27,890 nucleotides of DNA from a virus, in the IMG/VR virus record IMGVR_UViG_3300042938_001485, positions 1-27,890 of that record; one strand, 5' to 3'. This document shows, one piece after another, positions 1 through 5,648 of the stretch. Position 1 is the stretch's first letter. The number at the start of each line of letters is the position of its first letter. A model generated the notes under the pieces. It did no database searches. It was not told the origin of the DNA and saw only the letters and a list, made by a program, of their open reading frames with translations. A program made the position numbers and the translations under genes.

Positions 1-126
1 AGCACGCTCGCTAGCACCAACGCAGCATTCTGGCGCACCCCGACCGACCGCTTGCTGGCTATCTTGAATGCTGACCTGCCGTCCACGCTCGCTACCTTTG
101 AAGCCAACACCGCTTTGGGTTTGCAG
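1..126. repeat. Direct terminal repeat (left copy), circular-contig overlap
   Basis: These 126 bases are identical to 27765-27890. An open reading frame beginning at 27669 continues without interruption through the repeat into 1-270, so joining the ends gives one intact gene. An exact repeat of this size is what a k-mer assembler leaves at the ends of a circular molecule. A true terminal redundancy is possible, but the repeat lies inside a coding region far from the terminase genes. The unique length would be 27,764 bp. Confidence 0.95.
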
Positions 127-270
127 GTAAACGCCAGCCTCGATGCGCTTGCCGTTCCGCGTTTTTCCACCCGCGCACCTGTCACCGCTGGCAGGTCGGA
201 CATCGTGTTTGACGGCACGGCGTTTGTATACGTCGCACCGCCAGAGCCAGAGCCAGAGCCAGAACCATGA
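1..270 (+). CDS. Putative tail-fibre accessory protein (C-terminal part; 5' end at window end)
   Basis: This is the downstream part of a gene whose start codon is at 27669. Joined through the circular junction it encodes 121 residues. The N-terminal third is helical and rich in Ala, Glu and Leu. The middle (ILNADLPSTLATFEANTAL) is also probably helical. The protein ends in a Pro-Glu run (PEPEPEPEP) encoded by a near-perfect hexamer repeat (CAGAGC type) at about 241-268, a possible slippage site that could vary the tail length. It lies directly after the large fibre gene and overlaps the next gene by ATGA. Position suggests a fibre-associated or fibre-assembly role. I do not recognise the family, so the function is inferred from context only. 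Confidence 0.75.
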   Translation, partial: STLASTNAAFWRTPTDRLLAILNADLPSTLATFEANTALGLQVNASLDALAVPRFSTRAPVTAGRSDIVFDGTAFVYVAPPEPEPEPEP

Positions 271-584
271 TGCAAGTGCTATCAGTCATGCTGATGCTAG
301 CTACCTCTGCACTAGCAGAGCGTACAGTGACGTTTGCATGGGACGCGACGCCAGATGCAGATAGCTACACGCTATACGTCAACGGTGCGCCTGTAATCAG
401 CACTAATGAAACGCAAGTCACGGTTCAGATTCCAGACGCACGAACTGCTGTTAACGTGACAGGCGTTAATATTGCTGGTGAGTCAGAAAAGTCAGCAACG
501 CTAAGTGTGCCGCCAGCCCCTACTATCCCCAAAGGATTTCGTATTTCAAAAATCGTTCGCACCACAACTGCCACACCAAAATAA
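267..584 (+). CDS. Exported single fibronectin type III domain protein
   Basis: The protein has 105 residues. Residues 1-17 form a signal peptide: Met-rich hydrophobic core and an ALA cleavage motif before ERTVTFAWDA. Residues about 18-82 look like one fibronectin type III domain, with an early Trp (FAWDATPDADSYTLYV), a Tyr-containing strand and a final strand (ESEKSATLSV). The C-terminus is short, basic and Pro/Thr-rich. The start overlaps the previous stop (ATGA), and the stop overlaps the next start (TAATG). FN3 domains are common in phage tail proteins that bind carbohydrate or cell surfaces, but a signal peptide implies export from the infected cell. It may be a cell-surface or periplasmic factor expressed with lysis; the role is unproven. 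Confidence 0.75.
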   Translation: MMQVLSVMLMLATSALAERTVTFAWDATPDADSYTLYVNGAPVISTNETQVTVQIPDARTAVNVTGVNIAGESEKSATLSVPPAPTIPKGFRISKIVRTTTATPK

Positions 585-775
585 TGAATCCATTCGACCA
601 GACTGACCTAGGCACAAAATTTCTCTATGGCATCGGTGCGCCCATCGCCGGGCTAATCGTCAACATCGTCCCGGCTGAGATCAACCCATGGTTGCAGACC
701 ATCGCGCTGTTGACCGCCATCATCGTCTCAACTCTCAGCGCCGTCTCAATCATCACCAAAAACCTAATGAAATGA
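584..775 (+). CDS. Small two-span membrane protein, holin candidate
   Basis: The protein has 63 residues with two hydrophobic segments, about 13-30 (LYGIGAPIAGLIVNIVP) and 36-58 (WLQTIALLTAIIVSTLSAV), separated by a short polar turn. It ends in a short charged tail (TKNLMK). Size, topology and location four genes before the endolysin fit a class II holin, which would form membrane lesions and release the endolysin. The start sits in a TAATG overlap with the FN3 gene, and the stop overlaps the next ATG as ATGA. A second holin-like protein follows, so this pair could be holin plus antiholin or pinholin. The family is not recognised by sequence. Confidence 0.65.
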   Translation: MNPFDQTDLGTKFLYGIGAPIAGLIVNIVPAEINPWLQTIALLTAIIVSTLSAVSIITKNLMK

Positions 776-930
776 ACACGATCATCGAAAAGCTGAAGGA
801 AGAATCCACTTGGCGCGGACTGATAGCCATCGCCATGGCCTGCGGATTGCAACTCGATCCTGAGCTGCAACACAGCATCCTCGTCGTCGGCCTCGCGCTG
901 ATGGGAATCATCAACATTAAAGCAAAATGA
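772..930 (+). CDS. Small membrane protein, second holin-like protein
   Basis: The protein has 52 residues. A charged N-terminal helix (NTIIEKLKEESTWRG) is followed by a hydrophobic stretch (LIAIAMACGLQL), a DPEL turn and a second hydrophobic stretch (ILVVGLALMGIINI) ending in KAK. The pattern of a Trp before the first span, a Pro-containing turn and a Gly-rich second span is typical of many small phage holins. I start it at 772 because ATGA there overlaps the upstream stop and the upstream part of the same frame does not look like protein. It overlaps the next gene by ATGA at 927-930. Working together with the preceding membrane protein is likely but inferred. Confidence 0.7.
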   Translation: MNTIIEKLKEESTWRGLIAIAMACGLQLDPELQHSILVVGLALMGIINIKAK

Positions 931-1112
931 TCGCCGACTCAGCACTACCAGGGATCTGGATACTCATCGCGCTAGCGGCGATCGTGGCACTGATGACGCT
1001 CTGCACGAGCTGCGCTACAAGCGGGGCGTTCGAGTTTATGAATGAATATGGCCGCATTAAGTACGAGCCGGTCACCGGCGCGATCGAGGTCGAGTACCAC
1101 GCCAGTAAATAG
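927..1112 (+). CDS. Small lipoprotein/membrane protein of the lysis cassette
   Basis: The protein has 61 residues. Residues about 8-24 are hydrophobic (GIWILIALAAIVALMTL), followed by CTSCATSG, which resembles a lipobox although the -3 residue is not the usual Leu. After the cysteine there are about 35 polar residues (FEFMNEYGRIKYEPVTGAIEVEYHASK). It lies between holin-like genes and the endolysin, where spanin subunits are often found, so a small outer-membrane spanin-like lipoprotein is one possibility. No separate inner-membrane spanin is evident, and no proline-rich or coiled-coil spanin body is present, so that assignment is weak. The start overlaps the previous stop by ATGA. Confidence 0.6.
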   Translation: MIADSALPGIWILIALAAIVALMTLCTSCATSGAFEFMNEYGRIKYEPVTGAIEVEYHASK

Positions 1113-1114
1113 TC

Positions 1115-1690
1115 ATGGTAAGCAGCGAGATCATGGCGCTGCAAATGCGCGTATGCACCGAGCCAGATGGATTCTGGGGACCGCGGTCGATCGCGGCGTG
1201 TCGCGCTCACCTGCATGCTCTCATGCCACACCCATCGCCATGGCCGCTACAATCTCAGTCGGCGCTGAAAGCCTTCTACGGTTCGCCAGGGAATGAAAAC
1301 AATCTAGACAAAATCACGTTTCCTTACGCGACTTTTTACCAGGGCAAGCAGGTTGCCACGACTCGGGTTCACGAGGACTGCGCCCATTCACTGATGCGGA
1401 TCCTCGAGGACATCAAGTCGCGGCATGGAAACGACATGGCGATCATGCGGATAGCCTCGGATTACGCTGGTGTTTACAATTTCCGCAACAAACGCGGCGG
1501 TAACACGTACTCGCTGCATGCGTATGGCGCGGCGATCGACCTGGCACCCAGCACTAACGGATTCCGCGACTCATGGCCGATGCGGTCGAACATGCCCATC
1601 GAGATCATCGAATGCTTCTACCGCCAGGGCTGGATCTCCGCCGCTGTCGAATGGGGTTACGACGCACAACATTTTCAAGCGACTCAGTGA
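1115..1690 (+). CDS. M15-family peptidase endolysin (VanY / L-Ala-D-Glu type)
   Basis: This 191-residue protein probably cleaves peptidoglycan peptides to lyse the host. The metal-binding signature of M15 peptidases is visible: SLHAYGAAIDL gives His135 and Asp142, and the C-terminal WGYDAQHFQ gives His186. The N-terminal DGFWGPRSIAACRAHL resembles one repeat of a peptidoglycan-binding domain, so cell-wall binding may sit at the N-terminus. There is no signal peptide, so it needs a holin, and two holin-like genes lie just upstream. ATG at 1115 is 2 nt after the previous stop; ATG at 1133 (MALQ) is an alternative. Its 3' end overlaps the convergent integrase by 7 bp, with no terminator between them. 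Confidence 0.88.
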   Translation: MVSSEIMALQMRVCTEPDGFWGPRSIAACRAHLHALMPHPSPWPLQSQSALKAFYGSPGNENNLDKITFPYATFYQGKQVATTRVHEDCAHSLMRILEDIKSRHGNDMAIMRIASDYAGVYNFRNKRGGNTYSLHAYGAAIDLAPSTNGFRDSWPMRSNMPIEIIECFYRQGWISAAVEWGYDAQHFQATQ

Positions 1691-2730
1691 AAAAACTTGA
1701 TGCCGTCGGCTGGCAAAATCGCACGACGGTAGTGACGGAACAACGTCACCGATCCGTGAGTGTGGCCCATGGCATTCTTGGTTGCTTCCTCGCCGTGGGC
1801 CGCGAGATAGTTTGAGGCGAACGTGTGACGCAGCACATCATGCATCTCGCTGATGCCAGCATCGCGGCGAATGCGCTGCCATGCTCGCCGCCAGTTCGGT
1901 GGACACACTGGGCCAGACGACGGGTGACCGCGCAGCAGACGGCCGAGCCGGGCGCTCACCGGTATGTATCGGTCCGAGCTGGTCTTACTGATCTCGGCGG
2001 CAATGTAAATCTGACTGGTGATCGCCGACCACTCTAGGCGACCAATCTCGCCGTTTTGAGCGTCGGGTCGGATTCCGGCAAAGAGCAACAGCGCAACGAC
2101 CCGGCGCTCAGCAGCGGACTCACAGACCCGTAGGAGACGAGCGCACTGGGACACGCTCAGGATCTCGATTGCAGAGGCTTTACGGTGGCGAGGTCGGAAA
2201 TTGACCACCGCCAGAATCCGAGTGGATTTCATGTCGAGCGACGATTGTTTCAGCGCCGGTTGGACGACACGCAACGCGGCCTCGATGGCAACGCGGTCGA
2301 TGCCGTGGCACCGGCGCTGCATAAACTCGGGCGGCAACCAACGAGGGATCGCAGTCATGCTCAGTCGGTAGGAATTTGACCAGGCATTTTCCATCGCGGT
2401 CATGGTCCGCAGGTATCGATCACAAAACAACTCTGCGCTCGAGGAGTTAAACTTCGCCACCGCCATCGAGGCCGCTTCAAAAATGGTGATGCCGGTGCCT
2501 TCCAGCAGCGCCGCAGCGCGAACCGCATCGATGGCGAGCGCGGCGGGGATCATGCTGCCACGCATGCCAGCGGCGTGTTGAGATTTAACGCTGGCTGAGA
2601 ATTTCTTGGCCGCAGACTCGGTGGTGAAAAATTTTCTCACCCGCTTAGCCGATGCCGTCATCGATGGCCCGATCGATACCATCCAACCTTTTTCGGTAAG
2701 CGTCGGTTTGAATGTATTTAACCTACCCAT
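1684..2730 (-). CDS. int: Tyrosine recombinase integrase
   Basis: This is a site-specific recombinase of 348 residues from ATG at 2730. Numbering from a possible upstream TTG at 2808, the catalytic residues are Arg247 (FAGIRPDA), Lys275 (SKTSSDR), His323 and Arg327 (HDVLRHTFAS), His349 (GHTH) and nucleophile Tyr360 (FRHYRR). The N-terminal 180 residues should hold the arm-binding and core-binding domains. I prefer ATG at 2730 because the 26 extra upstream codons are low-complexity (GNCGNCGNQ), arising from the 9-bp TTGCCACAA repeats likely to be integrase arm sites. The adjacent tRNA-Thr fragment is the probable attP core. The HDVLRH spacing reminds me of Verrucomicrobiota integrases; this is recollection, not a search. 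Confidence 0.93.
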   Translation of the reverse strand: MGRLNTFKPTLTEKGWMVSIGPSMTASAKRVRKFFTTESAAKKFSASVKSQHAAGMRGSMIPAALAIDAVRAAALLEGTGITIFEAASMAVAKFNSSSAELFCDRYLRTMTAMENAWSNSYRLSMTAIPRWLPPEFMQRRCHGIDRVAIEAALRVVQPALKQSSLDMKSTRILAVVNFRPRHRKASAIEILSVSQCARLLRVCESAAERRVVALLLFAGIRPDAQNGEIGRLEWSAITSQIYIAAEISKTSSDRYIPVSARLGRLLRGHPSSGPVCPPNWRRAWQRIRRDAGISEMHDVLRHTFASNYLAAHGEEATKNAMGHTHGSVTLFRHYRRAILPADGIKFFH

Positions 2731-2746
2731 TTGGTGCCAGAATTGG

Positions 2747-2796
2747 TTGCCACAATTGCCACAATTGCCATTTGAAGAGTGCTTTTGAGTGCTTTT
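2747..2796. repeat. TTGCCACAA direct repeats and GAGTGCTTTT repeats (putative left attP arm sites)
   Basis: Three copies of TTGCCA begin at 2747, 2756 and 2765, each 9 bp apart; the first two are exact TTGCCACAA. Next come tandem 10-bp units GAGTGCTTTT starting near 2777 and 2787. They lie between the preferred integrase start and the attP core. Three more TTGCCA motifs in mixed orientation lie on the other side of the core (2920-2946). Repeats on both flanks of a core are the layout of integrase arm-type sites. No binding has been shown. Confidence 0.6.
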
Positions 2797-2831
2797 GAGT
2801 AACTTCAAATCCTAGCAAGTACAAGGAAAAC

Positions 2832-2876
2832 TGGAGCCGCTGGTCGGAATTGAACCGACGACCTATTCATTACGAA
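2832..2876 (-). other. attP: attP core: 3' part of a tRNA-Thr(CGU) gene
   Basis: Read on the minus strand, this 45-bp segment is a tRNA 3' end. It begins with the anticodon loop TTCGTAA (anticodon CGU, threonine), continues through the variable loop and a perfect T-arm (GTCGG, TTCAATT, CCGAC), and ends in an acceptor strand with encoded CCA. The sequence before the loop does not pair into an anticodon stem, and no D-arm or 5' acceptor is present, so it is not a whole tRNA gene. Phages that integrate into tRNA 3' ends carry exactly such a fragment to rebuild the host gene. It lies about 100 bp upstream of the integrase start. Confidence 0.85.
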
Positions 2877-2915
2877 GAATTAACCGACCCTATATGAACA
2901 CTAGGAAGTTTATGA

Positions 2916-2950
2916 TTTAGTGGCAAAGTTGCCAAATAGTTGCCACTAAA
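2916..2950. repeat. Inverted repeat with TTGCCA motifs (right attP arm sites or hairpin)
   Basis: TTTAGTGGCAA at 2916-2926 and TTGCCACTAAA at 2940-2950 are perfect 11-bp inverted copies around 13 bp that contain a further TTGCCA (2929-2934). The hexamer is shared with the three repeats on the other side of the attP core, so integrase or excisionase arm binding is the first guess. It also lies just beyond the stop of the leftward RHH gene and could act as a hairpin terminator for it, although no clear T-run follows. Confidence 0.55.
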
Positions 2951-2953
2951 ATA

Positions 2954-3142
2954 TTATTTCTTGTCTGGTTTGCTGTCGATGAACCCGAGTTCTTTTAGTG
3001 CCTTCTCTAACTGTATGCAGCACCATGATGCCATGTTGCGACGATCAGCCTCGGCGGCCTCTGAGATCTTGCATTTTAAAGTCTTCGGCATTGATACTCC
3101 AAGGGTTGTCTTATCTGCGGCGCGTGCTTTGTTTCTCTTCAT
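2954..3142 (-). CDS. Arc/MetJ-like ribbon-helix-helix DNA-binding protein
   Basis: This small basic protein has 62 residues from ATG at 3142 (a GTG at 3166 would add eight). After a basic N-terminus (KRNKARAADK), TTLGVSMPKTLKCKI fits the RHH beta-strand, and SEAAEADRRNMASWCCIQLEKALKEL fits the two helices with the usual turn. Such proteins bind short palindromic operators as dimers of dimers. It is divergent from a second RHH gene at 3278, and the gap contains repeated ACGGCA half-sites, so autoregulation or control of early genes is plausible. No CI-like repressor is evident elsewhere, so this protein could be the lysogeny regulator. It could also regulate the integrase. Confidence 0.78.
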   Translation of the reverse strand: MKRNKARAADKTTLGVSMPKTLKCKISEAAEADRRNMASWCCIQLEKALKELGFIDSKPDKK

Positions 3143-3277
3143 GCTTTCGCCATAACATCTGCACACAAAAAAACAACAACAAATTTAAAGTTTTTTTACG
3201 GTACGCTTTTAGAAAGTATTTAAAGCAATTTGATAATTTTTCTTGCCTGTGCCGTTTTACGGCATACAACGGCACAT
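3143..3277. promoter_or_regulatory. Divergent control region with ACGGCA operator-like repeats
   Basis: This is an AT-rich 135-bp gap between two divergent RHH genes. TGCCGT-TTT-ACGGCA at 3250-3264 is a perfect palindrome, another ACGGCA lies at 3269-3274, and a near match ACGGTA at 3198-3203. A possible rightward promoter is TTTAGA (3208-3213), an 18-bp spacer and GATAAT (3232-3237), which would place the palindrome at or just after the transcription start. Repeated short half-sites are typical RHH operators. The promoter match is weak; the repeats are seen directly. Confidence 0.55.
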
Positions 3278-3469
3278 ATGCCTGAGACAACGCTAGACAA
3301 CGACAACATCGAAAACGAAAACACAATCCTTGCAATCCAGATGGATAGAGGACTGAGAAACAGAATCAAAATCGCCGCCATGGCAGAGCATCGAACCGAA
3401 TCGAGCTTCGCCAGATACTACCTGGAACGTGCGGCTGACGCCGCTAACGCCGTGGAGGTGGAACCATGA
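3278..3469 (+). CDS. Second ribbon-helix-helix regulator, first gene of early operon
   Basis: The protein has 63 residues from ATG at 3278; the in-frame sequence before this ATG covers the operator repeats and does not look like protein. An acidic N-terminus (PETTLDNDNIENEN) is followed by TILAIQMDRGLRNRIKIAAMAEHRTESSFARYYLERA, which fits the RHH strand and two helices; it ends in an acidic tail. It begins the rightward early operon and overlaps the next gene by ATGA (3466-3469). It may repress its own promoter through the ACGGCA repeats, or counter the leftward RHH protein in a two-protein switch. Which protein binds which site cannot be told from sequence. Confidence 0.75.
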   Translation: MPETTLDNDNIENENTILAIQMDRGLRNRIKIAAMAEHRTESSFARYYLERAADAANAVEVEP

Positions 3470-3546
3470 AAATTGTCCTTGCGGCCTTTCTCGGATTTAA
3501 CCTGACGATCTGGACCATCGTCTTCGTCATGTACCAGCAGGCATGA
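3466..3546 (+). CDS. 26-residue single-span membrane peptide
   Basis: The sequence is MKIVLAAFLGFNLT followed by IWTIVFVMYQQA: one hydrophobic helix with a Lys at the start and a short polar end. It is too short for most gene callers, but its start and stop both sit in exact ATGA overlaps with neighbours (3466-3469 and 3543-3546). That chain of coupled junctions is the rule in this operon and is the main reason to believe it. The role is unknown. Small early membrane peptides can act on host membrane enzymes or in superinfection exclusion. Confidence 0.6.
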   Translation: MKIVLAAFLGFNLTIWTIVFVMYQQA

Positions 3547-3737
3547 AACTGCTGACCGCTGCACAACTCGCCGAGTTGCTCGGGATGAACACGGCGGTGG
3601 TGCTGAGATGGCACCGCGCCGGTCGGATCCCAGCGAAGATCCACACTAAGCGTTTCATTCGATTCGTCTACGAAGACGTCATCGAGGCGCTGCATGCAAC
3701 GCTGCCACCCGCCGACCCATCCTTCTTGGTCTACTAA
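3543..3737 (+). CDS. Excisionase-like helix-turn-helix protein (HTH_17 / MerR-type)
   Basis: This 64-residue protein starts with LLTAAQLAELLGMNTAVVLRWHRAGRIPAKI, the winged helix-turn-helix signature of excisionase and MerR-like proteins (helix, turn, recognition helix with Trp, then wing RIPAKIHTKRFIRFVYEDVIEAL). In lambdoid phages such proteins are excisionases that bend attachment-site DNA and turn integrase toward excision. Its closeness to integrase and attP (about 0.7 kb away) supports this. A transcription regulator is the alternative. It overlaps the 26-aa gene by ATGA and is followed directly by the next ATG after its TAA. Confidence 0.75.
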   Translation: MKLLTAAQLAELLGMNTAVVLRWHRAGRIPAKIHTKRFIRFVYEDVIEALHATLPPADPSFLVY

Positions 3738-3881
3738 ATGAATCACCAAAAAATGATCACCTACTACAAAAGGCGGAAACGCCGCCAACGGCTGAACCAC
3801 CTCGGGTGGGTGTCGCTGTGGTTGGCTGTTACCATCGTTATGGTCGCAACCATTGCCGCCATTTTTATCCAATACCCATGA
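3738..3881 (+). CDS. Small basic membrane protein
   Basis: The protein has 47 residues. The N-terminal half is strongly basic (YYKRRKRRQRLNHLG) and the C-terminal half is one transmembrane segment (WVSLWLAVTIVMVATIAAIFI) ending in QYP. The positive-inside rule predicts the N-terminus in the cytoplasm. The start immediately follows the previous TAA, and the stop overlaps the next start as ATGA (3878-3881). No family is recognised. It is the second small membrane protein among the first genes of the early operon. Confidence 0.65.
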   Translation: MNHQKMITYYKRRKRRQRLNHLGWVSLWLAVTIVMVATIAAIFIQYP

Positions 3882-4102
3882 TGATCACGACAGTAACCAT
3901 TATCCGTGAAATCGAGATCGAGGTCGATGTAAAATACATGCCCGCTGTGCGAGCCACGCACATGCAACCGTCTGAGCCTGCCGATGTAGAGATCCTAGAG
4001 GCATACGATGAGCTTGGGCAAAGCGTTGAGATTACCGACAGCGAAGAGGAACGAGTACGCCAAATGGTTCTCGCAAGCCCCCCTGAGCGCGACTGCGACT
4101 GA
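3878..4102 (+). CDS. Small acidic early protein, function unknown
   Basis: The protein has 74 residues starting MMITTVTIIREIEIEVDVKYMPAV. The first part probably forms two beta strands; the rest is highly acidic (EPADVEILEAYDELGQ, EITDSEEERVRQMV). It overlaps the previous gene by ATGA and is followed by a 27-nt A/T-rich gap before the Bet gene. Its composition and place just before the recombination genes resemble small early phage proteins of unknown role. I do not recognise the family. Confidence 0.65.
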   Translation: MMITTVTIIREIEIEVDVKYMPAVRATHMQPSEPADVEILEAYDELGQSVEITDSEEERVRQMVLASPPERDCD

Positions 4103-4129
4103 TTCTCACCAAATAGACACCTTACTTTT

Positions 4130-4747
4130 ATGAAAAACGAAATTGAAAAAACACAAAAAACGTCGGCGCTTGCTATCATGGCCGACAAATACTCGGTCGA
4201 TCCAGACAAACTCCTGGCGACATTAAAAAACACCGTCTTCAAAGGCGCGACCAACGAGGAGTTGCTCAGCCTGGTGGTGGTCGCCAACGAGTACGGCCTC
4301 AACCCATTGTTGAAAGAACTCTACGCTTTTCCAAACAAGGGCGGTGGCATTGTGCCGGTGGTGTCGGTGGATGGTTGGATCCGGATGTGCAACGACCATC
4401 CGCACATGGACGGCATTCAGTTTGTCGAGTCATTCGACGAGGGCAAGCTGGTCAGTGTGACCTGCACGATCCACCGCAAGGACCGCGCTCATCCTACCTC
4501 GGTCACCGAGTACCTCGCCGAGTGCAAACGCGCCACCGACCCATGGAAGATGGAGACGCGGATGCTACGGCACAAGGCGCTCATCCAGTGCGCTCGTGTG
4601 GCATTTGGATTCTCGGGGATTCACGACGACGACGAGGCTCGGACTATTTCTGGCATGCGCGATGTAACACCGAGCGCACCGGCCGCAGTGGTGTCTTTCG
4701 CTCTGCCAAAAAACTCACAGGAAATCCTAAACGGAGCAACAGTATGA
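4130..4747 (+). CDS. bet: Bet/RecT-superfamily single-strand annealing protein
   Basis: This 205-residue protein resembles phage Bet recombinases, which anneal complementary DNA strands during recombination with a partner exonuclease. Typical features are LATLKNTVFKGATNEELLSL, YGLNPLLKELYAFPNKGGGIVPVVSVDGWIRM and the C-terminal METRMLRHKALIQCARVAFGFS, which match the helical start, core and end of the Bet family. The next gene, overlapping by ATGA, is a YqaJ exonuclease, the standard partner. Start ATG at 4130 follows an A/T-rich leader with no Shine-Dalgarno sequence. These proteins commonly drive phage mosaicism, which is relevant to the repeat array downstream. Confidence 0.92.
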   Translation: MKNEIEKTQKTSALAIMADKYSVDPDKLLATLKNTVFKGATNEELLSLVVVANEYGLNPLLKELYAFPNKGGGIVPVVSVDGWIRMCNDHPHMDGIQFVESFDEGKLVSVTCTIHRKDRAHPTSVTEYLAECKRATDPWKMETRMLRHKALIQCARVAFGFSGIHDDDEARTISGMRDVTPSAPAAVVSFALPKNSQEILNGATV

Positions 4748-5373
4748 AATACCCAGAATGCACATTGGTAGACTGCGACCAACGCAGCGATGAATGGTTT
4801 GAAGCACGACGCGGCCACCTAACCGCGAGCGGCATGGGTGCCTGGTTGACCAAGAGCGACAAGACTAGCCACAAGGCGCGCATCACGGCGACGAGCCAGG
4901 TGCTGGCGGAGATTGCTGGTTATCCAGACCCCAAGGTTTTTGTGACACCCGACATACAACGCGGCATCGAGCAGGAGCCGGAGGCCATCGAAGAGTTTTC
5001 CAAATTGACTGGGCTACTCGTGGACGCGATCGGCTTTGCCAAGAGCAAGCACGGCCTGTTCGGGTGTTCGCCAGACGGTTTGATCTTAGAGACAGGCGAA
5101 GGACTCGAGATTAAATGTCCGAGGGCGAGCAAGCTATTGACCTACCACCAGATCGGCGGACTGCCAGATGAGTATAGGGACCAGGTACACGGGTCACTGG
5201 CGGTGACCGGCGCGATCGGGTGGCACTTCTATGCCTACCACCGTGGATTACCGAGCTTCCATGTCTATGTACAGCGGGACGAGTACACCAACCAGATGCT
5301 GGAGGGACTCAAGCAATTCGATGTATATCTGAAAGCAACGTCCGAAAAACTACAAGCACTTGCGGCATCATGA
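4744..5373 (+). CDS. exo: YqaJ / lambda Exo-type recombination exonuclease
   Basis: This 209-residue nuclease of the PD-(D/E)XK fold resects double-stranded DNA 5' to 3' and hands the strand to Bet. Visible catalytic parts are Glu78 (GIEQEPEAIEEF), Asp111 (FGCSPDGLI) and Glu122-x-Lys124 (LEIKCP), followed by the YRDQVHG motif typical of the family. The N-terminus (QRSDEWFEARRGHLTAS) is also diagnostic. Length is normal for the family. The start is fixed at 4744 by the ATGA overlap with the Bet stop. It overlaps the next small gene by ATGA at 5370. Confidence 0.93.
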   Translation: MKYPECTLVDCDQRSDEWFEARRGHLTASGMGAWLTKSDKTSHKARITATSQVLAEIAGYPDPKVFVTPDIQRGIEQEPEAIEEFSKLTGLLVDAIGFAKSKHGLFGCSPDGLILETGEGLEIKCPRASKLLTYHQIGGLPDEYRDQVHGSLAVTGAIGWHFYAYHRGLPSFHVYVQRDEYTNQMLEGLKQFDVYLKATSEKLQALAAS

Positions 5374-5648
5374 CCAAACGCAACGCACACGAATTCCTGC
5401 CACTCTTGCAAGCATTGGTGGATGGCAAAAACCTACAATTCCAATCCGGCGAATTTGGTAATTCTCACTGGGAGGACTTTGGAGAAACTGAAGAAATCGG
5501 TTTTTACGACGCGCCAGAATACTACCGCATCAAGCCAGAACCTAGAACATGGGTAATATATCAAAATGTATATACCCACCAAATCTCGCACCAGAGCTTA
5601 AGTGATTCAAACTGGGAACGCATCGAGGTGCAGGAGGTGCTGAAGTGA
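5370..5648 (+). CDS. Conserved-looking small phage protein, function unknown
   Basis: The protein has 92 residues. It starts KRNAHEFLPLLQALVDGKNLQF, followed by a Trp-containing polar segment (HWEDFGETEEIGFYDAPEYYRIKPEP). The layout of a helical start, a GK-phi-QF strand, an aromatic W-x-D and YRIKPEP is common in small phage early proteins that I know only as uncharacterised. It overlaps exo by ATGA. Its end carries the GTG start of the next gene in a GTGA overlap. No catalytic residues can be named. Confidence 0.75.
   Translation: MTKRNAHEFLPLLQALVDGKNLQFQSGEFGNSHWEDFGETEEIGFYDAPEYYRIKPEPRTWVIYQNVYTHQISHQSLSDSNWERIEVQEVLK

Noticed and set aside
2731-2808. Extended integrase start at TTG 2808 (26 more residues).
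   Set aside because: The added residues are a translation of the TTGCCACAA and GAGTGCTTTT repeats and look unlike an integrase N-terminus. ATG 2730 is more likely, although the longer form cannot be excluded.
2832-2905. A complete tRNA gene at the attP site.
   Set aside because: Only the part from anticodon loop to CCA is present. There is no matching 5' anticodon strand, D-arm or 5' acceptor strand.
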